Assembly: GCF_048323695.1 (NCBI RefSeq)
Contig: NZ_JBLWFT010000001.1
Coordinates: 744,001-808,000, forward strand
Direction: 5' to 3'
Length of the DNA: 64,000 bases
DNA from: Aquisalimonas sp007126095
GTDB lineage: Bacteria > Pseudomonadota > Gammaproteobacteria > Nitrococcales > Aquisalimonadaceae
Positions within the stretch are counted from its first letter, which is position 1. Each line of letters opens with the position of its first letter. Below, piece after piece: positions 36,451 through 45,709 of this stretch. The translations under genes were made by a program, and so were the position numbers. Below the pieces are notes generated by a model. That model saw only the letters and a program-made list of their open reading frames with translations. It made no database searches and was not told the origin of the DNA.

Positions 36451-38565
36451 ATGCATCCGCGGCACCTGCTGGCCCTGATTTTCGCCGCCCTGGCACTGGC
36501 ATCGGCCACGCTGGTCGCCGTCACCGTTCATCTGGTTGCACCCGCCGGAAGTGACATCGCCACCGTCGCGGCGCTGGCGGGAGGCGCCGGAGCCGCGGCG
36601 CTGATCATGGTGGCGTGGTTTGTCCTGGACCGCCTGATCATGCGCCCGTCGCGCAAACTTATCCGTGGTATCCGCGCGCTGCTGGAATCCCGCTCCCCGG
36701 AGCAGGGGCTGCCCCTGCCCCGCCATCACGCCCTGGGCAGCCTGCCCGACGTCACCGCCGAGCTGGCGGAGGCGCTGAAACAGTCGCGGGGCGAGATCCG
36801 CAAGGCCATGAACGATGCCACTGAGCGGGTGGAGGAGCAAAAGACCTGGCTGGAAGTCATCCTGCAGAGTCTCAGCGAGGGTGTGCTGGTGTGCAACCGG
36901 CAGAATCAGATCCTGCTCTACAACAACGCCGCGGTCTCCATTCTCGACCTGCCGGAGACCATCGGCCTCGGGCGACCCCTTTTCAACATCCTCTCCCGGG
37001 CTCCCGTCCAGCACACCCTGGAGCGCCTGGAGCGGCACCACGCCGCCGGCGCGGCGTCAGGCTCCGAGCTCACGGCACCGTTCGTGTGCAGCAGCGCCGA
37101 CTCCCGGCAGATGCTGCACGCCCGCATGGCATTGATCCTGGACAACCAGGATGCCATCACCGGCCACCTGATCACGCTGGTGGACATCTCGGACGACGTC
37201 GCCCTGCTCGCCCGCGGGGACGCCATCCGCCTGGCCCTGACCCGCGACCTGCGCGGCATCGTGGGCAACGTGCGCGCCGCAGCGGAAACCATCACCAGCT
37301 ACCCCGACATGGATCCGGACGAACGCCGCTCCTTCGATGACGTCATCCTCCGGGAGAGCGAGTCACTGAGCAGCCGGGTCGAGGAGCTCGGACAAGAGAT
37401 CCGTGGCCAGCTACTCGGCCGCTGGCCCATGGCGGACATCTACACCAGTGATCTCGTGAGCTGTGTTCAGGAGCGTCTCACGGACCTCGCCGCGGCGAAG
37501 ATCAACCTGGTCGGCATGCCCCTGTGGCTGCACGGCGACAGCCTGTCGCTCATGCAGGCCCTGGAATGCCTCATCCGCGCCGTCCATACCGAGACCGGTG
37601 CCACCGAGTTCGACATCGAGTCCCTGCTCGCCGACCAGGCCGTGTACCTGGATGTCCGCTGGCGTGGCAAGCCGCTGTCGGCCGAAGTGCTGGAGCGCTG
37701 GCTGGATACACCCTGTGATGACGACACCAGCGGGCCGCGCATGCGTGAGGTACTGGAGCGACACGACTGCGAACCGTGGAGCCAGGGCGGGCGCCAGGAG
37801 CACCAGGCGATCGTGCGGCTGCCGCTGCCGGCACCGAACCGGCCACAGTTTCTCCCGGAGCCGCGCCGCCTGCCCGCCCGCCCCGAGTTCTACGATTTCG
37901 GACTCATGCGTAGGCACGCCGGCGACGAGGAGCTTGCCGCCACACCGCTGCGGGATCTGTCGTTCGTGGTGTTCGACTGCGAGATGACCGGCCTCGACCC
38001 GACCGGGGGCGACGAGATCATCTCCATCGCCGGAGTCCGGGTCGTCAAGCACCGCGTGCTTACCGGCGAGACCTTCGAGCGGCTGGTCAATCCCGGCCGG
38101 ACGATTCCGCAGGCCTCGACACGGTTCCATGGCATCACGGATGCCGACGTGGAGGACAAACCCGAGATCCAGGTGGTGCTGCCCCAGTTCAAGGCGTTCG
38201 TGGGGGACGCCGTCATGGTCGCCCACAACGCCGCGTTCGACATGAAGTTCATCAGCCTGCGACAGGGCGAAGCGGGCGTGGAGTTCGACAACCCGCTGCT
38301 CGATACCCTGCTGCTGTCATCCATGCTCGACGGCGAGGAGGAGGATCACTCCCTGGACGCGCTGTGTGACCGCTACGGGATCACCATCAGTGGCCGCCAT
38401 ACGGCGCTGGGCGACACCCTGGGCACGGCGGAACTGCTGGTGCGGCTGATCGACCGGCTGGAGGCGAAGGGGCTGGATACCTTTGGCGAGGTCATGAAAG
38501 CCTCGAACATGGCCGCGCAGATCCGTCACCGCTCGGCCATGGTCTCCACATCACGCCACATGTAA
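36451..38565 (+). CDS. Pseudo-histidine kinase fused to a DnaQ-family 3'-5' exonuclease
   Basis: A 704-residue membrane protein. Two N-terminal helices (about 5-30 and 38-62), a coiled coil, a PAS domain (about 130-245, LSEGVLVCNRQNQILLYNNAA), a DHp/HisKA-like stretch (about 255-310), a remnant of a HATPase (about 330-450) and a C-terminal exonuclease (about 500-680). The usual SHELRTP box reads TRDLRGI, with Arg265 where the phospho-acceptor His should be, and I see no N or G boxes. The exonuclease keeps DCE (Asp509, Glu511), HNAAFD (Asp597) and HTALGD (His650, Asp655). I infer a sensor-controlled nuclease or phosphodiesterase. Similar fusions occur near DUF4212 symporters in other marine Gammaproteobacteria as far as I recall. 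Confidence 0.85.
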   Translation: MHPRHLLALIFAALALASATLVAVTVHLVAPAGSDIATVAALAGGAGAAALIMVAWFVLDRLIMRPSRKLIRGIRALLESRSPEQGLPLPRHHALGSLPDVTAELAEALKQSRGEIRKAMNDATERVEEQKTWLEVILQSLSEGVLVCNRQNQILLYNNAAVSILDLPETIGLGRPLFNILSRAPVQHTLERLERHHAAGAASGSELTAPFVCSSADSRQMLHARMALILDNQDAITGHLITLVDISDDVALLARGDAIRLALTRDLRGIVGNVRAAAETITSYPDMDPDERRSFDDVILRESESLSSRVEELGQEIRGQLLGRWPMADIYTSDLVSCVQERLTDLAAAKINLVGMPLWLHGDSLSLMQALECLIRAVHTETGATEFDIESLLADQAVYLDVRWRGKPLSAEVLERWLDTPCDDDTSGPRMREVLERHDCEPWSQGGRQEHQAIVRLPLPAPNRPQFLPEPRRLPARPEFYDFGLMRRHAGDEELAATPLRDLSFVVFDCEMTGLDPTGGDEIISIAGVRVVKHRVLTGETFERLVNPGRTIPQASTRFHGITDADVEDKPEIQVVLPQFKAFVGDAVMVAHNAAFDMKFISLRQGEAGVEFDNPLLDTLLLSSMLDGEEEDHSLDALCDRYGITISGRHTALGDTLGTAELLVRLIDRLEAKGLDTFGEVMKASNMAAQIRHRSAMVSTSRHM

Positions 38566-39000
38566 TCAGGCGGACTGTGTCAGCCGCTGGAGCTGACCAA
38601 ACGTCGTGGTGTCCCCGAGCACGTCCTGCAGCGTGAACGTATTGAGCTGGTCAATGAAGGCGGTGCGCGCACTCTCCAGGACGGCCTTCAGGGAGCAGCC
38701 CCCGCACAGCGGACAGGGCTGGCGGTTGCAGTCCATGATGGCCATGGACTCCTCCATGGCGAGCACGATATCCCCGATGCGCATGGTCTCCGGCGGTGCG
38801 CCCAGCGTCAGCCCCCCTGCCCGCCCTTTGGTGGTAATGAGGTACCCGTGCTGGGCCAGCCGATGGACCACCTTGCGGAGGTGTTCCAGGGAGATATCGT
38901 AAGACTGCGCAATCTCGCGCATGGTCACGCGCCGATCGCGGTGCGCACCGGCATACATCAGCACGCGCAGGCCGTAATCCGTGTGATAAGTCAGTTCCAT
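38566..39000 (-). CDS. nsrR: Rrf2-family nitric oxide-sensing repressor NsrR-like
   Basis: A 144-residue Rrf2 regulator: winged helix (about 1-75, with LTYHTDYGLRVLMYAGAH and the recognition segment SLEHLRKVVHRLAQHGYLITTKGRAGGLTLG) and cysteines in DCNRQPCPLCGGCSLK that can hold an iron-sulfur cluster. The N-terminus and length fit NsrR better than IscR; NsrR represses nitric-oxide defence genes and is released by NO. The gene runs directly against the exonuclease gene with no gap, and lies 38 bases downstream of the DUF2249 gene, which fits a small nitrosative-stress operon. Confidence 0.78.
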   Translation of the reverse strand: MELTYHTDYGLRVLMYAGAHRDRRVTMREIAQSYDISLEHLRKVVHRLAQHGYLITTKGRAGGLTLGAPPETMRIGDIVLAMEESMAIMDCNRQPCPLCGGCSLKAVLESARTAFIDQLNTFTLQDVLGDTTTFGQLQRLTQSA

Positions 39001-39038
39001 GCCTCAGGATACCCCAACCTCAACCCGTCTCTGAATAC

Positions 39039-39314
39039 TCACGCGCCCGACGGGCCGCGGACAAGCCGCAGCTGCCACAGCTCCGGCCCCCACTGGACGG
39101 CCTCCCAATCGAACCGTTCACTGTAATGGCTCTGCAGGTGATCCAGCAGCCGCTGTGGCTCCGTGCCCGCGATCAGTAAGACATCCTCCCCCGGCTGCAG
39201 TACCGAAAGCGTCATCTCGAGCAGCGGGAGGCGCTCCCGAGGATCGTGGACGCGCAGATCAAGCACCGCGCTGTACTGACGGTGGGCTGCCGGACGCTGC
39301 GATTCATTCACCAT
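39039..39314 (-). CDS. DUF2249 domain protein
   Basis: A 91-residue cytoplasmic protein of the TusA-like DUF2249 family, with LDLRVHDPRERLPLLEMTLSVLQPGEDVLLIAG and the C-terminal WGPELWQLRLVRG signature. The family appears often with nitric oxide or denitrification genes, but its biochemical role is not known. In the canonical DUF2249 sequence the central part is often DHDP; here it is GTEPQRLLDH. It is upstream of nsrR on the same strand. ATG at 39314 is chosen over a GTG at 39332. Confidence 0.72.
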   Translation of the reverse strand: MVNESQRPAAHRQYSAVLDLRVHDPRERLPLLEMTLSVLQPGEDVLLIAGTEPQRLLDHLQSHYSERFDWEAVQWGPELWQLRLVRGPSGA

Positions 39315-39378
39315 GTCTGTGCCAGCCTTCACGAAAAACTCCGCGAATGGTACCGGCGGGCCTGCCGGAGCACCAGCA

Positions 39379-39392
39379 GCATACGCTTATGC
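39379..39392. promoter_or_regulatory. Inverted repeat between the DUF2249 and ferredoxin genes
   Basis: GCATA-CGCT-TATGC is a perfect 5-base inverted repeat in the 179-base divergent region, 65 bases from the DUF2249 start and about 100 from the ferredoxin start. It may be an operator for NsrR or another regulator, but it does not match the known NsrR consensus well. Confidence 0.25.
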
Positions 39393-39403
39393 GATGCCGG
39401 TCT

Positions 39404-39432
39404 TTGGTTGGCGCTTGTTAAATGTATATGAT
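39404..39432 (+). promoter_or_regulatory. Possible sigma-70 promoter for the ferredoxin gene
   Basis: TTGGTT and TATGAT are separated by 17 bases in an AT-rich stretch 61 bases upstream of the ferredoxin ATG. The -10 box is a 5 of 6 match; the -35 box is weak. Confidence 0.4.
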
Positions 39433-39493
39433 ATCCATCATTGACCAGTCTACGCTGGACGAACCGCCCGACCAACACCCCCTGGAGCGCACC

Positions 39494-39817
39494 ATGACCT
39501 TTGTCGTCACGGATAACTGCATTAAGTGCAAGTACACCGATTGCGTGGAAGTCTGCCCGGTGGATTGCTTCCACGAGGGGCCGAACTTTCTGGCCATCGA
39601 CCCGGACGAGTGCATCGACTGCACCCTGTGCGAGCCTGAATGCCCCGCCGAGGCCATCTACTCCGAGGATGATCTGCCCGACGAGATGAGTCACTTCCTC
39701 GAACTCAACGCCGAGCTCGCCCAGCAGTGGCCCGTGATCACCGAGCAGAAAGACCCGCCCGAAGACGCCGAAGAGTGGGACGGCAAACCCAATAAACTGC
39801 CGTACCTTGAGCGGTGA
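39494..39817 (+). CDS. fdxA: 7Fe ferredoxin FdxA
   Basis: A 107-residue ferredoxin with one 3Fe-4S and one 4Fe-4S cluster expected from CIKCKYTDCVEVCPVDC and CIDCTLCEPECP. Length and the acidic C-terminus (EEWDGKPNKLPYLE) match FdxA of Azotobacter and pseudomonads. It transfers single electrons in the cytoplasm; partners are unknown. The ATG at 39494 is the standard FdxA start (MTFVVTDNCIKCKYTDC); the upstream in-frame extension to 39422 is part of the leader. Confidence 0.92.
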   Translation: MTFVVTDNCIKCKYTDCVEVCPVDCFHEGPNFLAIDPDECIDCTLCEPECPAEAIYSEDDLPDEMSHFLELNAELAQQWPVITEQKDPPEDAEEWDGKPNKLPYLER

Positions 39818-39864
39818 GCACGGGTCGATTTGCAAGGCGCCGGCCGATCGGATAGAAAAGCGGC

Positions 39865-40458
39865 ATGACTGAGCAGGCATCCGATCCCGTCAACGACTGC
39901 AAACGTGCCGTGCGGGAGGCAGCGCTCGCGCGCCGAGCGGCGCTGTCCCCGGCGCAACGCGAGGAACGCAGCCGACGCATCCGCCAGCGGCTCCTGGCCC
40001 ATCCGGCGGTTGCGGCCGCCCGGCGGTTATTCACCTTCGTCTCATTCGACACCGAGGTGGATACCCACGGCATTATCGACGCACTGCTTGCGGACGACCG
40101 GAGCATCGCCATCCCCCGCATCATGGATGCCCACACAATCCGCGCCGTGCCCATGACCGGCTGGGGTGATCTGGAGACCGGCCGCTGGGGCATCCTCTCG
40201 CCGCGCGACGACACGTCGGCCACCGGGCCGTTCGACGTCGCCATCATCCCGGGCGTCGGCTTCACGGAGCAGGGCGGGCGCATCGGTCACGGCCGCGGCT
40301 ACTACGATCGCTGGCTTGCGGCCAATACGGTGTATACGACAATCGCGCTTGCGTTCGAGTGCCAGATCGTGCCGGAACTCCCGCTGGAACCCCACGACCG
40401 CCCCGTGGACATCATCGCCACGGAAGAGCGTCTGCTGGAACCCCGTCGCCAGGCCTGA
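39865..40458 (+). CDS. ygfA: 5-formyltetrahydrofolate cyclo-ligase
   Basis: A 197-residue member of the 5-FTHF cyclo-ligase family, which turns 5-formyl-THF into methenyl-THF with ATP. Marks are the N-terminal helix with KRAVREAALARRAAL, the FVSFDTEVDT segment, and the C-terminal VAIIPGVGFTEQGGRIGHGRGYYDRWL with the ATP-binding Gly-rich loop. In many Gammaproteobacteria the gene follows ssrS (6S RNA) and zapA; neither is visible here. It is 47 bases after fdxA. Confidence 0.88.
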   Translation: MTEQASDPVNDCKRAVREAALARRAALSPAQREERSRRIRQRLLAHPAVAAARRLFTFVSFDTEVDTHGIIDALLADDRSIAIPRIMDAHTIRAVPMTGWGDLETGRWGILSPRDDTSATGPFDVAIIPGVGFTEQGGRIGHGRGYYDRWLAANTVYTTIALAFECQIVPELPLEPHDRPVDIIATEERLLEPRRQA

Positions 40459-40687
40459 CGTTTACTGCACCGCAGCACTGGCGCAGGCCCAACATCCGTG
40501 TTAGGGTTCCGTCTGCGTTGTACCCGCCCTCTTGTTCCCGCACCTCTCGTGCGCCGGTTCCCCAGGTGGCCGGTCCCCGCAGCTCATCGCGGACTGTTTT
40601 ACTGCCAGGGTCTTTCCTCGATAAGCACACAATCCGGAATACATCCGGAACGCCAGCCCTGGCTGTTCAAAAACAGGAACTATCTTG

Positions 40688-41935
<1,248 letters not shown>

Positions 41936-41945
41936 CTCGCGTCTG

Positions 41946-41972
41946 CTGCCGCCGGCCAGAAGCCGGCGGCAG
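41946..41972 (+). terminator. Hairpin after rhlE
   Basis: An 11-base perfect stem CTGCCGCCGGC / GCCGGCGGCAG with a five-base loop, ten bases after the rhlE stop. It is not followed by a T-run, so it is a likely but not classic terminator. Confidence 0.5.
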
Positions 41973-42260
41973 TGCCTCTCCTTACGCCCAGCGGCGGTCG
42001 CCGTGTCCGTACTCCTGCTCGCCGGCACAGCCTGAGCCGACACGGAACGCTTCGAGCTTGGCGACTTCGAAATCGAGAACGGCGAAGTGATCGAGGACGC
42101 GTTCCTGACCTATGTCACCCACGGCGAACTGCCGGCATGGGAGGAGACTACGAGGACGCCCTGCGATCAATTCAGGCGCACGCGCTGATCATGCCCGGTA
42201 CCAAGGGCATCCTGCATCCGCCGGGTGACTCGCGCGTTCTTCAACGAGTTCCGCAACTGA
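41973..42260 (+). pseudogene. Decayed homoserine acetyltransferase-like hydrolase with signal peptide
   Basis: Three pieces of one gene can be read. First, a signal-peptide-like stretch (PAAVAVSVLLLAGTA) ends in an in-frame TGA at about 42033. Directly after the TGA in the same frame comes RFELGDFEIENGEVIEDAFLTYVTHGELP, the N-terminus of MetX-like alpha/beta hydrolases. Near 42133 the frame changes and GGDYEDALRSIQAHALIMPG follows, matching the near-C-terminal part of the same family. The nucleophile elbow and most of the catalytic domain are missing, so a large internal deletion plus a stop codon have destroyed the gene. The fragment ends a few bases before yaiI. Confidence 0.7.
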
Positions 42261-42265
42261 ACCCG

Positions 42266-42718
42266 TTAACCGCGGGCATACCGCGTCAGTAGCCGATCCA
42301 GGTTGTTCGCGAACGCCTGCCGATCCTTCTGATTCATGGCCGGCGCACCACCGGTATCCACACCGCTGGCGCGCAGGGTGTCCATGAAATCGCGCATATT
42401 CAGGCGCGAGCGGATGTTCTCCCGCGTATGCAACTCGCCCCGCGGGCTCAGCGCATGACCGCCTGCTTCGATGACTTCCGCAGCCAATGGAATGTCGCCC
42501 GTCACCACGAGATCATCAGGCTCCACCCGGCGCACGATTTCGTGATCCGCCACGTCGAACCCCGCGGCCACCTGCAGGAAATGGATCACCGGCGAGCGGG
42601 GTATCCGTATCGGCTGATTGGCGACCAGGGTCAACTGCACCCCGGTGCGCTCGGCCGCCTTGAACAGAATCTCCCGCACCACCACCGGACAGGCGTCCGC
42701 GTCCACCCAGATTTTCAT
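42266..42718 (-). CDS. yaiI: YaiI/YqxD family protein (DUF188)
   Basis: A 150-residue protein of the DUF188 family, related to PIN/NYN nucleases by fold. MKIWVDADACPVVVREIL, DDLVVTGDIPLAAEVIEAGG and PRGELHTRENIRSRLNMRDFMDTLR are diagnostic. Its function is unknown; a nuclease role is inferred from conserved acids. The ATG at 42718 is the family start; the frame continues to 42736. Confidence 0.88.
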   Translation of the reverse strand: MKIWVDADACPVVVREILFKAAERTGVQLTLVANQPIRIPRSPVIHFLQVAAGFDVADHEIVRRVEPDDLVVTGDIPLAAEVIEAGGHALSPRGELHTRENIRSRLNMRDFMDTLRASGVDTGGAPAMNQKDRQAFANNLDRLLTRYARG

Positions 42719-42828
42719 ATCGCGCAGCCTCTCCATCGACGCCGGGCATGACCTGCGTCAAACCCTTGCCACAATCCCCGAATGATACTGGTTTTCGTCC
42801 AGTACTGCTTTCGAGGGAGACCGTCGTC

Positions 42829-44292
42829 ATGCCCCGATCATCTGTCCGACCCCTGTGGCTTTTGCCAGCGGCTCTGCTTGGCGGATATGCAGCACTCGCC
42901 CTCCTGCCCATGGCCCTGGGCGCAGCCCAGGGGCTGACACCCCGCCCCTGGCGCGACGATCTGGCCACCGGCCTCGGCATGTCGGGTTTCGCCATGCTGC
43001 TGATGGAATTTCTCCTGTCGGGGCGCTTCAAGGGCCTGTCCGCGCGCATGGGCATGGACCGGGTCATGCAGTTCCACCAGATCATGGCCTACGTGCTGGT
43101 CGCGTTCTTACTGCTGCACCCCTTCCTCTACACACTCCCCATGGGCGCGCCTGCGCCACTGGACCGTGACGCCCACACCTGGCTGAGTCTGCCGCTACTG
43201 CCGGGTCTCAGCGGCCTGCTGGCCTGGATTGCACTGGGTCTGCTTGTATTCATGGCCATCGCCCGGGACGGCCTGCCCATGCGTTACGAGACCTGGCGGC
43301 TGAGTCACGGGATCGGCGCCGTGGTGATCGCGCTGTTCGGCCTGCACCATACCCTGGAAGCCGGCCGTTACAGCCAGGACGGGCTGCTCGCCGGCTTCTG
43401 GATACTCGCGGCACTGGTTGCCATCGCCTCGCTGGTACACGTACACCTGATCATCCCGCTGCGCCAGCGCCGCCACCCCTACCGGGTCACCGCCGTGCGG
43501 CCGGAAGCCGAGCGGACCTGGACCATCGAGCTGGAACCGGACCGCAAGAGTGGCCATCCCGGCACGCCCCTGCCCTTCCGGGCAGGACAGTTCGCCTGGC
43601 TGAAGCTGGAACGCCCGCTGTTCCGCATGACCGAGCACCCTTTCTCCATCAGCTCGGCGCCCGCCGACTGGCCGCGCGTCGCTTTCACCATCAAGGAAGC
43701 GGGAGACTTCACCGGCCGCATCGCCGAAGTGCCCCCGGGCACACCCGCCTATCTGGACGGGCCTTACGGGCATTTCACCCTTGAACCGGAAGATGGCCGC
43801 GCGCTGGTATTCGTCGCCGGTGGCGTCGGCATGGCACCCATCATGGCGCTGTTGCGACAGCTGCAGCATGACGGCGCCGACCGCCCGATCACGGTCATCC
43901 AGGGCAATCGCACGGCAGGTCAGATCCTCTACGCCGACGAGCTGGATGCCATGGCCGGGACACTCCCCCTGACCGTCCACCACGTCCTCGCGGAGCCGCC
44001 CGACGGGTGGACCGGCCACCGCGGCGTTCCCGACCGGGCACTGCTGGAGACGGTGCTTCCCGCAGAGCGACGTACAGGAGCGGTCTATTACCTCTGTGGC
44101 CCACCGGCCATGACTGATGCGCTGGAGGAGACACTGCTGTCGGATTTCGGCGTTCCGGCCAGCCAGGTCATCGCCGAGCGGTTCCGCTACACACTGGGCG
44201 GCCGGCGCAGCAGCGCCCGGCGCCTCGTCTACGGCGTACTGGGGACCGCAGCCGTGATCCTCGTCGGCATCATGTGGTTCGCCGGAGCCTGA
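42829..44292 (+). CDS. Ferric reductase-like transmembrane oxidoreductase (FAD/NAD(P)H)
   Basis: A 487-residue protein with an N-terminal six-helix ferric-reductase-like membrane domain (about 10-210) and a cytoplasmic ferredoxin-reductase-type module: FAD-binding (RMTEHPFSISSAP) and NAD(P)-binding (FVAGGVGMAPIMALL, YLCGPPAMTDAL). Paired His residues in QFHQIMAYVLVAFLLLHPF and RLSHGIGAVVIALFGLHHT should hold two b-type hemes. It would move electrons from NAD(P)H across the membrane to an unknown acceptor such as iron or copper. A final C-terminal helix is present. The start is set by GAGGGAGA at 42813-42820. Confidence 0.84.
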   Translation: MPRSSVRPLWLLPAALLGGYAALALLPMALGAAQGLTPRPWRDDLATGLGMSGFAMLLMEFLLSGRFKGLSARMGMDRVMQFHQIMAYVLVAFLLLHPFLYTLPMGAPAPLDRDAHTWLSLPLLPGLSGLLAWIALGLLVFMAIARDGLPMRYETWRLSHGIGAVVIALFGLHHTLEAGRYSQDGLLAGFWILAALVAIASLVHVHLIIPLRQRRHPYRVTAVRPEAERTWTIELEPDRKSGHPGTPLPFRAGQFAWLKLERPLFRMTEHPFSISSAPADWPRVAFTIKEAGDFTGRIAEVPPGTPAYLDGPYGHFTLEPEDGRALVFVAGGVGMAPIMALLRQLQHDGADRPITVIQGNRTAGQILYADELDAMAGTLPLTVHHVLAEPPDGWTGHRGVPDRALLETVLPAERRTGAVYYLCGPPAMTDALEETLLSDFGVPASQVIAERFRYTLGGRRSSARRLVYGVLGTAAVILVGIMWFAGA

Positions 44293-44300
44293 CGCCGTGG

Positions 44301-45530
44301 TTACGCGGCCACCCGGTTGCGGCCCTTTTTCTTCGCCCGGTAGAGCGCCTCGTCGGCCGCCTTGATCACGTCTTCGGCCGAGGGCGTGTCCCGGGTGCGC
44401 TCGGCGACGCCGATGCTGATAGTCACGTGCACGGCCTTGCGGGCCGAACCGCCGCTGCCCCGTTTCTTTTCGCCCGACTTCTGATCAGGTCGGTCGCTCC
44501 CACGCAGCACCATCCTGTAGGCGGCGATTGTCTCACGCACCTCTTCCAGATAGGGTTTGGCCTGTTTTGCGGTCTTGCCGGGAAAAACGATGGTGAACTC
44601 TTCGCCGCCATAGCGATACGCCTTGCCCCTGCCCCCGACTGCACGAATCCGGGCCGCCACCAGCTTCAGCACCTGATCGCCCACGTCGTGGCCATGGGTG
44701 TCGTTGAACTTCTTGAAGTGATCCACATCGAGCATGGCGATGGCGTAGTTCCGCCCGAGGGCCGCCAACCGCTGATTCAGGGCCCGGCGCGCGGGCAATC
44801 CGGTGAGATCATCCCGGTAGGCGATGTAGTGCGTGTTGAACACCAGACTGGCCAGGAGAATCACCGCCGCCGCCGCCGCATACGCCTCCGGTGCGTCGGT
44901 CACCCCCGCCCGGCCGAACAGCAACGCAAGCGCGCCGATCATCACCACCGCGCCGGCCTCCAGGGGGGTTCCCCGCCGATGCGTCACCCACAGCACTGCA
45001 GCGACACCAATGACCAACGCTGCCACGGCGGTATCCGACAGATGCAACCAGGGCACGGCCGCATTCAGGGCATTGAAAGCCAGCGCCTGCAGCACGTCAT
45101 TGCGCTCGGCGGCAATCACCCAGATCACGAATCCGGCCTGAACCCCGACGATCAGGAACCGGAGCAAAGCATGGCGGGTGAACACGCCTCGCTCGGGCAA
45201 CAGCGTGAAGAGCAGCAGATTCAGGGGCACAAGCGTAGTGGCCGCGGTGAACAGGACTCCGGCTTCAAACCGGTTGTCAGGCAACAGCGCGTTGACCTCC
45301 GTGACACTCCAGTACGCCACCGCCAGCAATAACGCCATGCCCACAACCCGGCCCTGACCGAACATGACACCAAGCCCGGCGGCGATCGCACAGGCGGCAT
45401 AGGGGAGGAGATGCAGCAACAGCCGGAAGGCCTCGGGCGCCTCCTGAGCATGAGGCAGGGCCACATGCGCGCCGATGAGAATCATCAACGGGACGGACAG
45501 CAGGCGCGCAGTGCCTATAACGGTGTGCAA
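44301..45530 (-). CDS. Membrane-bound diguanylate cyclase (GGEEF) with basic insertion
   Basis: A 409-residue protein with an N-terminal membrane region of about eight helices (to about 232) and a GGDEF domain (about 240-405). The motif YGGEEF and the metal site LDVDHFKKFND are intact, and the domain starts DDLTGLPARR. A lysine/arginine-rich insertion (about 345-368, RGSDRPDQKSGEKKRGSGG) interrupts the domain before VHVTISIGVA. TTG at 45530 has GGAG ten bases upstream and is my start; ATG at 45485 has no visible ribosome site and would cut into the first helix. Confidence 0.84.
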   Translation of the reverse strand: MHTVIGTARLLSVPLMILIGAHVALPHAQEAPEAFRLLLHLLPYAACAIAAGLGVMFGQGRVVGMALLLAVAYWSVTEVNALLPDNRFEAGVLFTAATTLVPLNLLLFTLLPERGVFTRHALLRFLIVGVQAGFVIWVIAAERNDVLQALAFNALNAAVPWLHLSDTAVAALVIGVAAVLWVTHRRGTPLEAGAVVMIGALALLFGRAGVTDAPEAYAAAAAVILLASLVFNTHYIAYRDDLTGLPARRALNQRLAALGRNYAIAMLDVDHFKKFNDTHGHDVGDQVLKLVAARIRAVGGRGKAYRYGGEEFTIVFPGKTAKQAKPYLEEVRETIAAYRMVLRGSDRPDQKSGEKKRGSGGSARKAVHVTISIGVAERTRDTPSAEDVIKAADEALYRAKKKGRNRVAA

Positions 45531-45709
45531 CGGTCGGTGCTCCAGGGGATGGGGGTCAACAGTCAGCTGAGTAGGCTACCACCCCCATGGCGGGCTTCCT
45601 TCCAACCCGTTCACATCCCGCGTGCCGCGTCCACGGGCACGGTGTACCGACGATTGTTATACTCCCGCGCTTCGCTACCAATCACGATAAATCAACATCC
45701 CGGCAAGTC

